The notes under the pieces are model-generated. The model searched no databases and had not been told where the DNA came from. It worked only from the letters and a program-made list of their open reading frames with translations. Made by a program: the position numbers and the translations under genes. A stretch of 64,000 nt of DNA, from contig JAHREC010000060.1 of the NCBI GenBank assembly GCA_020081605.1, positions 45,218 through 109,217 on the forward strand, read 5' to 3'. Positions 37,370-46,902 of the stretch are shown piece by piece. The stretch is from Albifimbria verrucaria. Lineage: Eukaryota > Ascomycota > Sordariomycetes > Hypocreales > Stachybotryaceae. Positions within the stretch are counted from its first letter, which is position 1; every line of letters starts with the position of its first letter.

Positions 37370-37812
37370 TCAACAATCCATGAAGCTCTTGGGACCATTG
37401 TCCGCATTGGCAGGAAGCGAGTTGAAGTTTCGTGTCGGCAGACGACTTACGACACTCTGTAGCCAGTTCTGTATGGTCTGGAGACGGCTAGCTGAACCAG
37501 CATGGTTGACTTGACCGGTGGGTTGCCACAATGGGCTGCTTGCCGCCGGTTTTGCTGTCGAGGTTCCTGGTTCCGGACGCACCGGAACATTGAACCTGCT
37601 CGCAGCAAGGGATGATACTGCAACGTTGGTGTCTGTCAACAACCTGTCAGCATGTTTTTATTCCACCAACAGCGGAGGTTCATACCTCTTTCCCTATCGG
37701 GTGCCAATTTTGACTGCCGCCACTTAGATATTTTGAAGCCAGCAAACACACCGAGGCTAGGAATAACGACAACCACTGCTAGAATGATAGGCACAAGGAT
37801 ATACGAGCCCAT
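37370..37812 (-). CDS. small single-pass membrane protein, two exons
   Basis: The start is the ATG at 37812. Exon 1 (37812-37686) encodes MGSYILVPIILAVVVVIPSL followed by GVFAGFKISKWRQ. This is one hydrophobic segment at residues about 4-26 followed at once by Lys/Arg, consistent with a type III or signal-anchored protein whose tail faces the cytosol. The intron (37685-37633, 53 nt) has a GTATGA donor, a CTGAC branch and a GACAG acceptor. Exon 2 (37632-37370) encodes a Ser/Pro/Ala-rich tail ending NGPKSFMDC. The frame closes exactly at 129 residues. No family is recognised. The terminal Cys might be lipidated, which is speculation. Confidence 0.6.
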
Positions 37813-38907
37813 TTTGACTGATAGGGAGGATTTAAGCGATTGGGTATTGGTTCGAATGGGGCGAATCGAGTGTAGGCTAGAGATATCAAGAAGAGGCAGA
37901 AAGGACCATTATATGCAACGCAGCGACCAAGGGGACGGTGGGGTGCATATGTATGATGCATTGCTAAGCCATAGCTATCTCCGAGAGACGGATCATAACC
38001 CATACCACATCAAGACCACCCTCCATAAGATTTGGTTATTACCGGTCGTCCTGATGGCGTCTCCCCTCCCCAGGGCCGACCTCAAGACCCAGTCCCTCAG
38101 AACTTTCGCAGGGGTTGTGCTTTGGTCGCTTAGCTGACAAGCTACGCCAAAATGGGCTCGTCCGGGAGTCTTCCGCGACACACACCTTGGCTGCCCTGAA
38201 GTTACCAAAAGATTGAAGCCGGTAAGCATTGATAAGATGAAGCTGGGGTCAGAATGGCAATCGTCAGGATTCGGATACCCTGTAGATGTGAATCATTGTG
38301 GGCCTTCTTTCATCCCATTTGAAACTCATGAAGGCACATACGCCTCCCACGCACAAGAGGCAGTCATCTGGGGTCCCGTGGTGGCAAACACCGATGCTCT
38401 CTGGTGGCAGTGGCAGTGGTACATACCATGCCATCAGAAAATGTTTCTTTATCCTCGTCCGACACCAAGGAATACAAGGCCGCCCGGCTCCATTCATCAT
38501 CGAACTCTCTTTGTATGAAGCCACGCGCGAATACCTGGGAAGCCGAAGTTGGTGGTGTCGTTTTACCCATCGGGTGTGGTTGGTCGGGCTTGCTGCAGGA
38601 CTGTTCCCATGAGGCCAATACGCCCTGTAATGTCCTTTGTTGCATGGATATGTGGCATTTGCATGAAATGCCTCGGCATGTAAGACGATTTACGTCTTGG
38701 TTCTCAACGTTGGGTGACTGTATCGGCATGACCTCAAAGGGAACGTGGAAGGCTATTATATCTGGCGCAAAGCGAGCGATTACGGTAAGTTAATACGATC
38801 GCAAATCAGCAGGCGACTAGAACGGCAAAGATCCACCGCATGGTCTAATCCACCTCGACAGCAGATCGTCGACTGCGCGACCCCACGTCAATATAGCCTG
38901 GTCAGTA
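37813..38907. other. stretch without a supported gene
   Basis: Overlapping frames of 60-130 codons occur on both strands between 37.8 and 38.8 kb; none has a domain or clean splice structure. It borders the AT-rich element. Confidence 0.4.
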
Positions 38908-39189
38908 GTGTGGAGCGCAAAAGTCCCATGCCACAGGGCTGTTGCTAGCAAAACACTTTATATTTAACGTAAGTATTAATATAATATAAATATACTAAAA
39001 TCGAAAACAATACTATAATATAGAAGAAAATGGATAATCTATTATATAAATACTTTTATAAATTTTTAATTTTTTATTAAAACGAGTAAGAATTTTTAAA
39101 AACCTAAATAGCTGACTAGGATAATATATAACCCACTATAAGTAAAATACGCACTGTGGATATTATAATTATCTTTAAGGAATTAATAT

Positions 39190-39361
39190 TGTTACGAGGA
39201 AAAGGGAGAGGTGCCTAATCTAAACAAGGTCCTTAGCTATGAGGCTAAAAAGACCTATTAATATCTAGCAACTGCGGGATATTGCCTCTCGCACCACTAT
39301 ATAGCTAGGAGGACCTAGGGCCTATAGGGCGATGCCCGCAGCGCTAGAAACCCTCGTAATA
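39190..39361. mobile_element. 172-bp solo-LTR-like insertion with 5-bp target duplication
   Basis: The segment starts TGTTACGAGG and ends CCTCGTAATA, so its ends form an inverted repeat with one mismatch (an expected terminal CA has become TA). AATAT flanks it directly on both sides (39185-39189 and 39362-39366). This is the pattern of a small solo LTR, as in TRIM-type elements. It is less AT-rich than its surroundings and encodes nothing. Confidence 0.7.
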
Positions 39362-39409
39362 AATATTTCTTTTATATATATAATAAAAATTCTAAGAAAT
39401 ATTATATAT

Positions 39410-40020
39410 TTTATTAGAGTGGAAAATCTTCAACCTATCCACTTCAGGTATAGCGTAAGTAAAGTGCAGGATAAAGATCGAATCATTCGCGATAAATAAA
39501 GAGTCAAAGTTAAAGGTAAAAGGTTATTAATTTTCTGTTCTGAAAGTACGGTTATAGTAGACCTTATATAAAGATCGAATGATCTTAAGGTAGGTTTACC
39601 TCCAGGGTAGCTAAAAAGAAGAAAATTATATATAAGCCTTAATTCCCTTATTCTAAACACTTCAGCTCTAATATAATATATATATATATAGAAGTATATA
39701 TTATAAATTTCTATAAAAAAATATTATAGAAATTTATATTTTATATTAGCCTTCTATTTAAAAGTAAATATATATTATAAATATATATTTATATAGAAAA
39801 TTTATATATTTAAAATTTAAATATATTTAGTATATTAGAGCTAAAATACTTAGGATAAAGGAACTAGGACTTGTATGTAGTTTTCTTCTTTTTTTTAGCT
39901 ACCCTAAAGGCAAACTTACCTAAAGATTATTTGATCTTTATATAAGGATTGCTATAGCTATACCTTCAGGAAGGGAGACAACAACTTTTACACCTTTAAT
40001 TCTAACCTTTAATTTTACCG
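39410..40020. repeat. large inverted repeat (foldback) inside the AT-rich element
   Basis: The left arm (about 39410-39675) and right arm (39833-40020) are reverse complements with many transition differences. Shared landmarks are CCTTATATAAAGATC, GGGTAGCTAAAAA and TTAGCTCTA-like ends. The right arm resumes beyond the solo LTR at about 40622-40690, where AAAATCTTCGACCTA matches AAAATCTTCAACCTA at the left. The loop is almost pure A/T with its own smaller palindromes. Confidence 0.7.
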
Positions 40021-40030
40021 TAAACTATTT

Positions 40031-40616
40031 TGTGACGATCGGAGGGTTGTTCTATACCACAAGATAGGTATAGGGTAGGTAAGATCGTGTTTTATTGTCA
40101 GACAAGTAAACGGTGCTCACTTTAACTTGAAGCAATATACGTCTTGTCACTAGTCAGGGTGAGTTACTCTTTCGAGGAACTCAATCGAAAAGGTAGCTCG
40201 GCGACTGTATGTTATTGATAGCTGGTAGTCTTCTAGCTAGTAACCGGGAGAAGACTCCCATCTATATACTCGTAATTTCACGTATCCTTATGCAAGGCGG
40301 CCCAGAGCGCTCAGCCCTACTGCGCTCCGGCGCTCTGTCGCGCGGCGCGCCACAGCGCTCTTCCTTCTCACTGGCTCTTGCCCGTCGTGTCTCGCGACAC
40401 CTTCCTAGTCCGCACTTCGTCGTGCCATGTGACGTGTTTACCGGTTGGTTATCCTTGACTTGGTAGACTTCTACACATGGTTGTCCGTGGTAGAGACTGC
40501 CGCACCGTCCGCATCGCTGAGGTGGTTGCGATACGTAGTCGTACTTAGTCATCCTGCGGATCTAGATTAGTCCGTTCCGACGTGTTTCAGGCATCGTGTC
40601 AGCACGGGTCGTAACA
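40031..40616. mobile_element. 586-bp solo LTR with exact 5-bp target duplication
   Basis: The segment starts TGTGACGATCGG and ends GGGTCGTAACA. Its outermost bases form an imperfect inverted repeat (TGTGACGA and TGTTACGA) with the TG...CA ends of LTRs. TATTT lies immediately on each side (40026-40030 and 40617-40621). Base composition is balanced, in sharp contrast to the AT-rich host element, so the insertion is younger than the mutation of the host or escaped it. No internal retrotransposon sequence is present, as expected after recombination between two LTRs. The termini resemble those of the 172-bp element at 39190. Confidence 0.85.
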
Positions 40617-40852
40617 TATTTGATCTTTGTCTTTGTGATTTACTTACGTTACGCTAGAGTAAGTAGGTCGAAGATTTTCTACCCTAACAAACTAGTAAAA
40701 TACTATTTTAAAAATCTAAAATAAATATTAACTAAGTTTATTACTATCTACCTAGTATATATATTAACTCTTATATTTTTACCTATTTTAAGTATATAAA
40801 TCGCGTTTTGCTAGCAACAGTCCTGTGGCACGGAACTTTTGTGTCCCCACTG

Positions 40853-41747
40853 TAATTACTTATGGCCCCTGACAAGACGACCAGCTTCGAGCTAGTACCT
40901 AGAACATTTTCCTGTGATAGACGCTAATGCACAAACACTCATGAAGCACAATCCATCGGCGCCTCAAGACATGACTGTATGGCAAACACAACCTATAAAC
41001 CCCATCCGTCCACTTGTCTTGGCCGGCTGGCATCCAGCATCACGGGAAACCCTCCTCCCATATTCCGAGACGCTTCACACTGGAACAGAGGCTTGTGTTA
41101 TCTACCAATCGCGTTACAAGCCGGTTCACTGACTCTTCGCGAGAGTACAGATTTGATATCTCAAAGAGATGTAAATCCTTGACGTCGGAGTACCTGGAAT
41201 ACTTTATGTCCCCATTGATATTTCCCAGGTCAAAGATGTAGAGATTTATCTACGGTAGTTCATACGGGATGCGACAGTACATCTAGGAGGATTACTGTGG
41301 CTATAATCTGTAGGGGTGATCACATACATCTAAGTACCCCGCCCTCCCACCACAACCAAAAAAAGACCCGCTTGGTTTGTCATGGAATTCTGCCATTTAT
41401 CTCGTGAGCAAATTAACGTCACCGCCTACCTCCTAGGGCAAGCCTGTAACCGTCTCCAATCGTCAAGAGAACACGTGCCTCATGAAATGGCAGCCTTATC
41501 CCATATTTCAAATCGTCCATGCCTAATAACACCACTTCTTCATCTTCTTTCTTTCCACAGTATCTATCACCCGACGCTCCGGTCTTAGTTTCTCTCTACA
41601 TCTCTGGGTCTCAATTTGGCTACATTACCAGCAACACGCCCAGTCGCACCTTTTGTCAAGCCTGCCCGGAACCCTTCGAAGACCCCTCATTTTGAAGCCT
41701 CAAGCTCATAGCGCAAAGATTGATTGAGGAGACCTCTTCCTCCACTA
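40853..41747. other. intergenic region between the AT-rich element and the next gene
   Basis: No gene is supported. C/T-rich patches near 41530-41600 may belong to the promoter of the small gene at 41748. Confidence 0.5.
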
Positions 41748-42083
41748 ATGCCAGACGTGAGATTCTTCAGACTTTGACACTTTCGAATTTCATTTCACTG
41801 ATTAGAGAATTAGGATGGCGAGGCTTCGACCCAAGTTGTGGTAAACGGTAAAAAGCTTACACATTACGACGTCAAACAGTTTCCTGCTGTACCTTATACC
41901 CAGAAGCTCACATGGCAAGTTAATAAAGGTGGTTCTGTTTGGATTGGTGCGGCAGGAAAGAAAGCTGTAAAGCAAGAGGCTAGCGGGGAGATCACCGTTC
42001 CGCCATTGATGACAGTCATGGTAACAGACGCTCATGTATTGTTAGAGGAGGAAAGCCAGCTCGACGCGAACTGCTCTAGCTGA
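41748..42083 (+). CDS. small spliced hypothetical protein, 92 residues
   Basis: The first exon is only nine bases (ATG CCA GAC, 41748-41756). The intron 41757-41813 (57 nt, GTGAGA donor, CTGAT branch, ATTAG acceptor) joins it to exon 2 (41814-42083). The joined frame reads MPDDGEASTQVVVNGKKLTH and continues as a Val/Lys-rich, probably beta-structured small soluble protein (KLTWQVNKGGSVWIGAAGKK) ending LDANCSS. The frame closes exactly without correction. No family is recognised. Its 3' end overlaps the last eight bases of the convergent gene on the other strand. Confidence 0.55.
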
Positions 42084-43399
42084 GAGGTGCATATGCCCGA
42101 AACCAAATATTCACAGCCTTCTGATAAACCAATGGCAAGTCGAGCAAATGAATGTTGTTCTGTATGTCTAGTACGAACAGCCCTTCACCTGTAAGAAGAT
42201 TAACCCGGTGCTTCCCTTGACTAAGGTCAAAGGCGGAATAGAGCTGTTCCCCAAGTAGACGTTGCCACGTCCAACCCTTTCGCAAGGCGTCCAAGAATAG
42301 GTCGACACTTGAGCTGTTCACTCTGATTACCATCCTGAAATCGGAGAAGCCATCTACAGGGCAATATAGAGAGGCTGTTGCAGTAGTCAAGCTCTGAACA
42401 GCTCTCTCGTCACACCACATGTCGGTAATCTTCATGCCAGAGAGAATTATCTCTGCATCTGAGAGTATTTCCTCTAGGGAACTATAAGTGCTTGGGTATA
42501 CGAGGTGTAGGATGATAAGTCGGGTACAGGCCCTTGCAAGAATCAGAATTACGTGTGAAGCATATTGGCTAGAGACAATCATGGACTCACAACTGTTATC
42601 GTAAATTGAATACATGTATTGAGCTATCAGCGCGTTGATATGAAGACCCCACAAGTGGCGACCTTCTGGTGAAGGGATCTTTGCCATGGCTAACCTAAGC
42701 GATTTACCTATCGAAGGGTAAGACAGAGTTATAGGAGCTTGCCGAAATAACTTACGAAGAAGATCTATTGCCTTTTGATGAGTCATACTGACAAAACTCA
42801 TGGTTTCCGTCTCACGTTCCGGAGACGGAGGAGCTTCAGGCTCGGCAGCAGTTTCGCTCTCGGTTGTTGACGCTTGGGCTCCTGAAGAGCCAAGAAGGGC
42901 AATGATTTTTGTGAGCTCGGTTTCCGTTTCTTCAGATGAACACATCGTTTTAATCTCAAGAACTATGTATTTCAGCGTCGCCTTGGGAATGACGACTTGC
43001 CCGATCATTTTTTGAAAATGTCAGGGAAAATGTCAGAAAACCTTAATGAAATGACACTATTAGTCCTGAGCTCGGTCATTAGTATACTCATGGCAATAAA
43101 ATGCCCAACACTTTCTAATGTAAAGCCTTCTTTGACGAGCGCTTCCAACATTGGTTGACAGGCGGGGTTTGGTTTTTGAGCCTTGTCGTGACTGGTCCCA
43201 AAATAACCAGCAACATTATCGTAAAACCCTTTGGATACTTTTTGAAAGTCGGAGTCGAAAGGCTCTCCAACGACGTTGCGAGGTCGGTTATTGGTTTGCG
43301 CAATTTTTTGCGGAAATAACGACTGGCCTTGAGCATAGTATCGTATTTTGCATCATTGATGTCGAGGCCATATAGGGCCATGCGAGTTCCTTCAGCCAT
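42076..43399 (-). CDS. hypothetical protein, about 440 residues (two frameshifts)
   Basis: Three frames read as one protein. From the ATG at 43399 (or MALYG at 43381) the first frame gives LDINDAKYDTMLKASRYFRK and continues to about 43262. After a one-base shift the second gives KGFYDNVAGYFGTSHDKAQK and HFIAMSILMTELRTN, ending DIFPDIFKK at 43014. The T6 run (A6 on the coding strand) at 43008-43013 then allows a one-base correction into a frame of 310 codons. That frame has a Glu/Ser/Thr/Pro-rich segment (residues about 24-70) and a mostly helical rest (RKLFRQAPITLSYPSIGKSL, ILILARACTRLIILHLVYPS). The frame at 43008 could alternatively be a separate gene with its own ATG. No family is recognised. 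A palindromic 13-bp array ends three bases upstream of the start codon. Confidence 0.55.
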
Positions 43400-43402
43400 A
43401 GA

Positions 43403-43610
43403 GAGAATTCTGGGTGAGAATTCTGGGTGAGAATTCTGGGTGAGAATTCTGGGTGAGAATTCTGGGTGAGAATTCTGGGTGAGAATTCTGGGTGAGAATT
43501 CTGGGTGAGAATTCTGGGTGAGAATTCTGGGTGAGAATTCTGGGTGAGAATTCTGGGTGAGAATTCTGGGTGAGAATTCTGGGTCAGACGTCTGGGTCAG
43601 ACGTCTGGGT
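43403..43610. repeat. 13-bp palindromic minisatellite, 16 copies
   Basis: Fourteen perfect copies of GAGAATTCTGGGT (43403-43584) are followed by two of CAGACGTCTGGGT (43585-43610). Each unit has a perfect eight-base palindrome, AGAATTCT in the first type and AGACGTCT in the second. The array ends three bases before the ATG of the minus-strand gene (43399), so it occupies that gene's leader or promoter. On the minus strand all three frames through the GAATTC units are open with a 13-residue period, but none contains an ATG. The frame of the downstream gene meets a TGA at the outer edge. Confidence 0.95.
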
Positions 43611-44438
43611 CAGAGGTGGGCCCATCCCATACAGGGGCTATACCCTGCCAATATTCTACACACCATTACCTATGTTCATATGAGAATCTTATAATCCTCT
43701 CCTGCGTGCAGTACCTGAAAGGGGCGTGTGGGCGGTGACGATATACATTTTCCATGGCATCTAGCTCCAAAGTTACACACACACTGTAAAACTTGCATAT
43801 CAACAGGGCTGATGCCCCGGTTCTTGAATCCTTGCAAATAGGCCGCGCAGGCATACAAATGGAAATTCATGAAGTTGCTCAGCGTACAATCGGAAGAAGG
43901 TGGAAGCGTACTACTTGTCCATCACCCCTGTCGGGTTTCACTCGCAAATACGCAGTTGCCAAACTGTGCATGCATTGTCAATATGTTTCTGTATGGCTGC
44001 TAGCTGAGCTGCATGTTATAGATATAGAACAACTATCAGCTTGGCCTACGTTGGTCCGGGCACATGCGACCAGCTGCGACCCTGTCGAAGTAGCGATCCC
44101 ACACGCACTAGCTTGCATCACTAGAGATATGACGATTCACTTCCGGGTATTCCTGATGTTGGAAGAAACGGCATGGCATCCGATGTTCACCTGGATTGGG
44201 AAGTCGGCCCCTTGGAGTTATGTGAAGCATGGGTATAAAGCTACTACTTTCTCGCTATTCTCAATTGACTTTGTGCATTGAAAAGCCCAAGCTTCGTATT
44301 GTCATTGTTCGATATCAGCCCTATCCTTTCTCAAACTTTGAAGCCATTTGACTGGGTGATCGCCAAGCTCACTTTGCGCAGGAACTCTCTTTGTGTCCGC
44401 CACCTCCATCGTCTGTACCTCCTTGCACTTATATTATC
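43611..44438. other. stretch without a supported gene
   Basis: A 162-codon plus-strand frame (43793-44281) has no domain and an irregular composition, and no splice structure supports it. This interval also contains the upstream region of the small gene at 44439. Confidence 0.4.
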
Positions 44439-44875
44439 ATGGCGGAACAGTCTCAAGAAACTAAGCCCGCTGGTGGGACCCAGCCAAGCGCGGGAGCAGG
44501 GGCAAACATTACCAGTGATACTATCTACTTAACATTTCTCACAACCACATCTGACCTGCTACAGATTCTGGAAGCCGTTTCGATAAAGTTATGGAAGGAA
44601 CTAGCGAAGGAACTAAAAGACCAAACATGATGGGTAATGCTCTTGCCAAACATTCTGATAGCCACAACTAATCTGCTACAGATGGTAGCATCCCCTTTCC
44701 CAGGTTTTGGCCAATGAAACAGTACAACGAAGGAGGAGATGACCGATCAGCTAGCAGCAATATGGAACAATACTGCCAAGAACTGGACTGGTTTGGTGGT
44801 TGTGAAGGCCACCTCCCCGTCAAGCATCAAAATGTCGTTCGTCTCACCGTCCGGCCAGTCCAGCTCTATCTCTAA
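44439..44875 (+). CDS. small spliced hypothetical protein, 112 residues, antisense overlap
   Basis: Three exons (44439-44514, 44565-44633, 44682-44875) join exactly. The introns are 50 and 48 nt and end in nearly identical sequences (CTGACCTGCTACAG and CTAATCTGCTACAG). The product starts MAEQSQETKPAGGTQPSAGA, continues with NSGSRFDKVMEGTSEGTKRP, then DGSIPFPRFWPM, and ends RPVQLYL. It is small, hydrophilic and Gly/Ser-rich at the N-terminus. No family is recognised. The last exon runs 129 bp antisense into the 3' end of the pogo-derived gene. The main risk is that the exon chain is fortuitous, because each exon is short. Confidence 0.45.
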
Positions 44876-46902
44876 GTCTAGGCTGCCCAACGTGATGATG
44901 CATTGTACCTTTGTTGTGGGCTCCAAAACAATGATCTCACCTTGGGAGGCCCTCATTGGTTTGGAGCCGGGAAACATCTCGATTACATCCCGCTGGACAT
45001 CATAGTAGTTTAACGCAAGCCAACCCATTTCGCCTAATTCCTCAATAAGTCTGTCTAAGTTTCTTGCAGCTCGTGAGACCCACGGTAGCTTGTATATTCC
45101 ATCACAGATCATTTCACGATCAGAGTCTCTGAACATCAATTGGCCAATGAGTAGTGCTTCCTTTTGTGCTTCCCTTGATATTGGTATGCGCTTGTGGTGT
45201 AACAGGCCGTCATGTGGCGGAGCCGTGTAGTTTGCAAGTATGTCATCGAAATCGTCAACTTGCAAGTTTGTCGAAGGAGTCATGTAAGAGTATGGATGAG
45301 CTCGATAAGCGTTGTAACAGAATCTCTCATAACCGATCAAGAAGTCCCGGGCAAGCTCTTGTTTTAGTGGGGAGATAGACTTGCTCATGGTGAACCCAAC
45401 CACGATATCTCTCACGGCCGTGGAGAGTGTTTTGAATACATACAAGAGGCTGGCATGTGACGCAGTTGTATACTGTGCAGATATGACATCGCACTCGTCA
45501 ACTTGCAAGTTTGTCGAAGGAGCCGCGTGAAAGTATGGATGAAACTCTGTACGATATTGTGTTCCCAGAGCCTCCTCACAGAATCTTTTGTAACCGATTA
45601 AGAAGTCCCAGGCAGGCTCTTGTTCTAGCGGGAGAGTGTCCATGGTGAAGTGATCCCTGATGAACCGATCCACGATCTCTTGCACGGCCGTGGAGAGACT
45701 TTTGAACACATCCAGCCTGTCCAAATAAAGTTCATATTCCACGGACACATTGGCAGACTCAGCAATGTTTATTGGCTGATTTGACAACGTATCCCGGACA
45801 GGGTCGTATCCACGACGAAATTGGGAGACATATGCGATAGGTTGAGGAGATTCCCAAGACTCGCCAAAGAAAGGAGAATTCAGTTGCCCTGTCAACAAAG
45901 TAGCTTGGGGATACTGCACAAAAATACGCTTGCTAAGTGCCCTTGAAGCTTCTTCATGAAATCGTAGCGTAAAAGGATCGGAGATGTCACTGAAGAAGGT
46001 CGCTTGTCTTTGTGTTCATCTAGTGGGAACAGATGCCGTCGGCTTTGAATGACTGGGATGGGCCACGGAAGTACTATATGCGATGGACAGTATGCGATAT
46101 CGATATCAAATTTACTGAAATACTGCACGACATCCAAGGCCATTGTTTCAGGAAAATCCGGGGTAATCAAAATTCGATGGATTCGTGAGTGTCGCTGTGA
46201 CGTGACTGGTGGTTCCGGTAATTTGTCTCCTGTTTCGAGATCCTCTAGCCTTGAGGTGCAGCCAAACCACTTCTCAAACGTCATACCTGTACTCCTAGCT
46301 CTAGCCGACAATTTCCAGGATGCTTCATTGAAATGGATAGCCCAATCCAACCCGGGATTGTCGCCGAATCGAGTGAAACAAACATTATCCTCCTTGAAAG
46401 TGAGAGCCTTGGTTTGCCAGAACCGAGAGGTAATCTGAGGGGCTGCTGAATCCCCAGCAGCACTATCTGCGACAATGAAGGTCAATGCATGATCCGTGGA
46501 GTCAGAGGTTCCGCGACCTTCAACTTGTCCCATCTCAATGCTTATCGCCCCATCAATTTCACGAGCATAACCGAATCCAAACTTGTCCACTTTCCAGAAT
46601 TCTGATTTGTGGACGTCCATTGAAGCAGTCATAGCTTCGAGACGCCTGGCCGCCTCCTCGGTATCACTGCGGCCTGTAGGGCGTTTGAGTTTGTGTCGGT
46701 GGCGGAAATTCGAGAACCAGTTGTCAGAGAATCCAGAAATGGCATTTTCAACATTCAGGCGCCGAATTGTGTTATACGGGATGCCAAAGCCAGCTTGCTC
46801 AATGGATTTAACATATGCGGCGAGTTTATCCTCATCTTCCTTATTCAACTTCAACCTTTTAGGCCTATGGGGACGACCCGCATGATTAACGAAGGTGAAC
46901 AT
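44747..46902 (-). CDS. pogo/CENP-B-type transposase-derived protein with duplicated C-terminal region
   Basis: The start is the ATG at 46902. The N-terminus has a CENP-B-type helix-turn-helix (LNKEDEDKLAAYVKSIEQAG to FSDNWFSNFRHRHKLKRP). A DDE_1-like core follows: WKVDKFGFGYA where pogo has a DExGF motif, HALTFIVADSAAGDSAAPQI where it has the ...WVTxIxCIxADG..LPP strand, and HRILITPDFPET then YCPSHIVLPWPIP where it has LDGHGSH and PPHSSHxLQPLD. The first Asp survives, the second is displaced (Thr at the expected position), and the third acidic position is lost, so transposition activity is unlikely. A one-base shift at 45988-46002 joins it to a second frame (45919-44747) of about 390 residues. 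That part holds two tandem copies of an 80-90 residue unit (starting VFKSLSTAVQ and VFKTLSTAVR) and a unique end. Total length is about 715 residues. A host DNA-binding role is inferred. Confidence 0.65.

Larger units (their letters stand above)
38908..40852. mobile_element. AT-rich terminal-inverted-repeat element, heavily mutated, with nested insertions
   Basis: The ends are inverted copies of each other. The left end (from 38919) reads AAAAGTCCCATGCCACAGGG and then CTGTTGCTAGCAAAAC. The right end (to 40840, reverse strand) reads AAAAGTTCCGTGCCACAGGA followed by the same CTGTTGCTAGCAAAAC. The mismatches are transitions. Similarity fades outside this core, and a TA lies at each proposed edge (38906-38907 and 40853-40854), compatible with a Tc1/mariner-type target. 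The interior is extremely AT-rich apart from two GC-richer islands, both of which are separate insertions. No transposase frame survives. Transition bias and AT enrichment fit RIP. The boundaries are accurate to perhaps 15 bp. Confidence 0.7.

Noticed and set aside
40262..40552. Minus-strand frame with C-x2-C-x4-H-x3-C resembling a zinc knuckle
   Set aside because: It lies entirely within the solo LTR, which is not expected to encode protein, and the rest of the frame is low-complexity Arg/Glu.
43403..43610. Regularly repeated array considered as a CRISPR array
   Set aside because: The 13-bp units are directly adjacent with no spacers, and the genome is eukaryotic.
43793..44281. 162-codon plus-strand frame
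   Set aside because: No domain, irregular composition, no splice signals, and its length alone is not decisive in DNA of this composition.
44747..45919. The 390-codon frame as an independent gene starting with GTG
   Set aside because: Its frame stays open upstream (DPFTLRFHEEASRALSKRIF) and continues the pogo-derived frame after one base. No ATG or promoter signal separates them.
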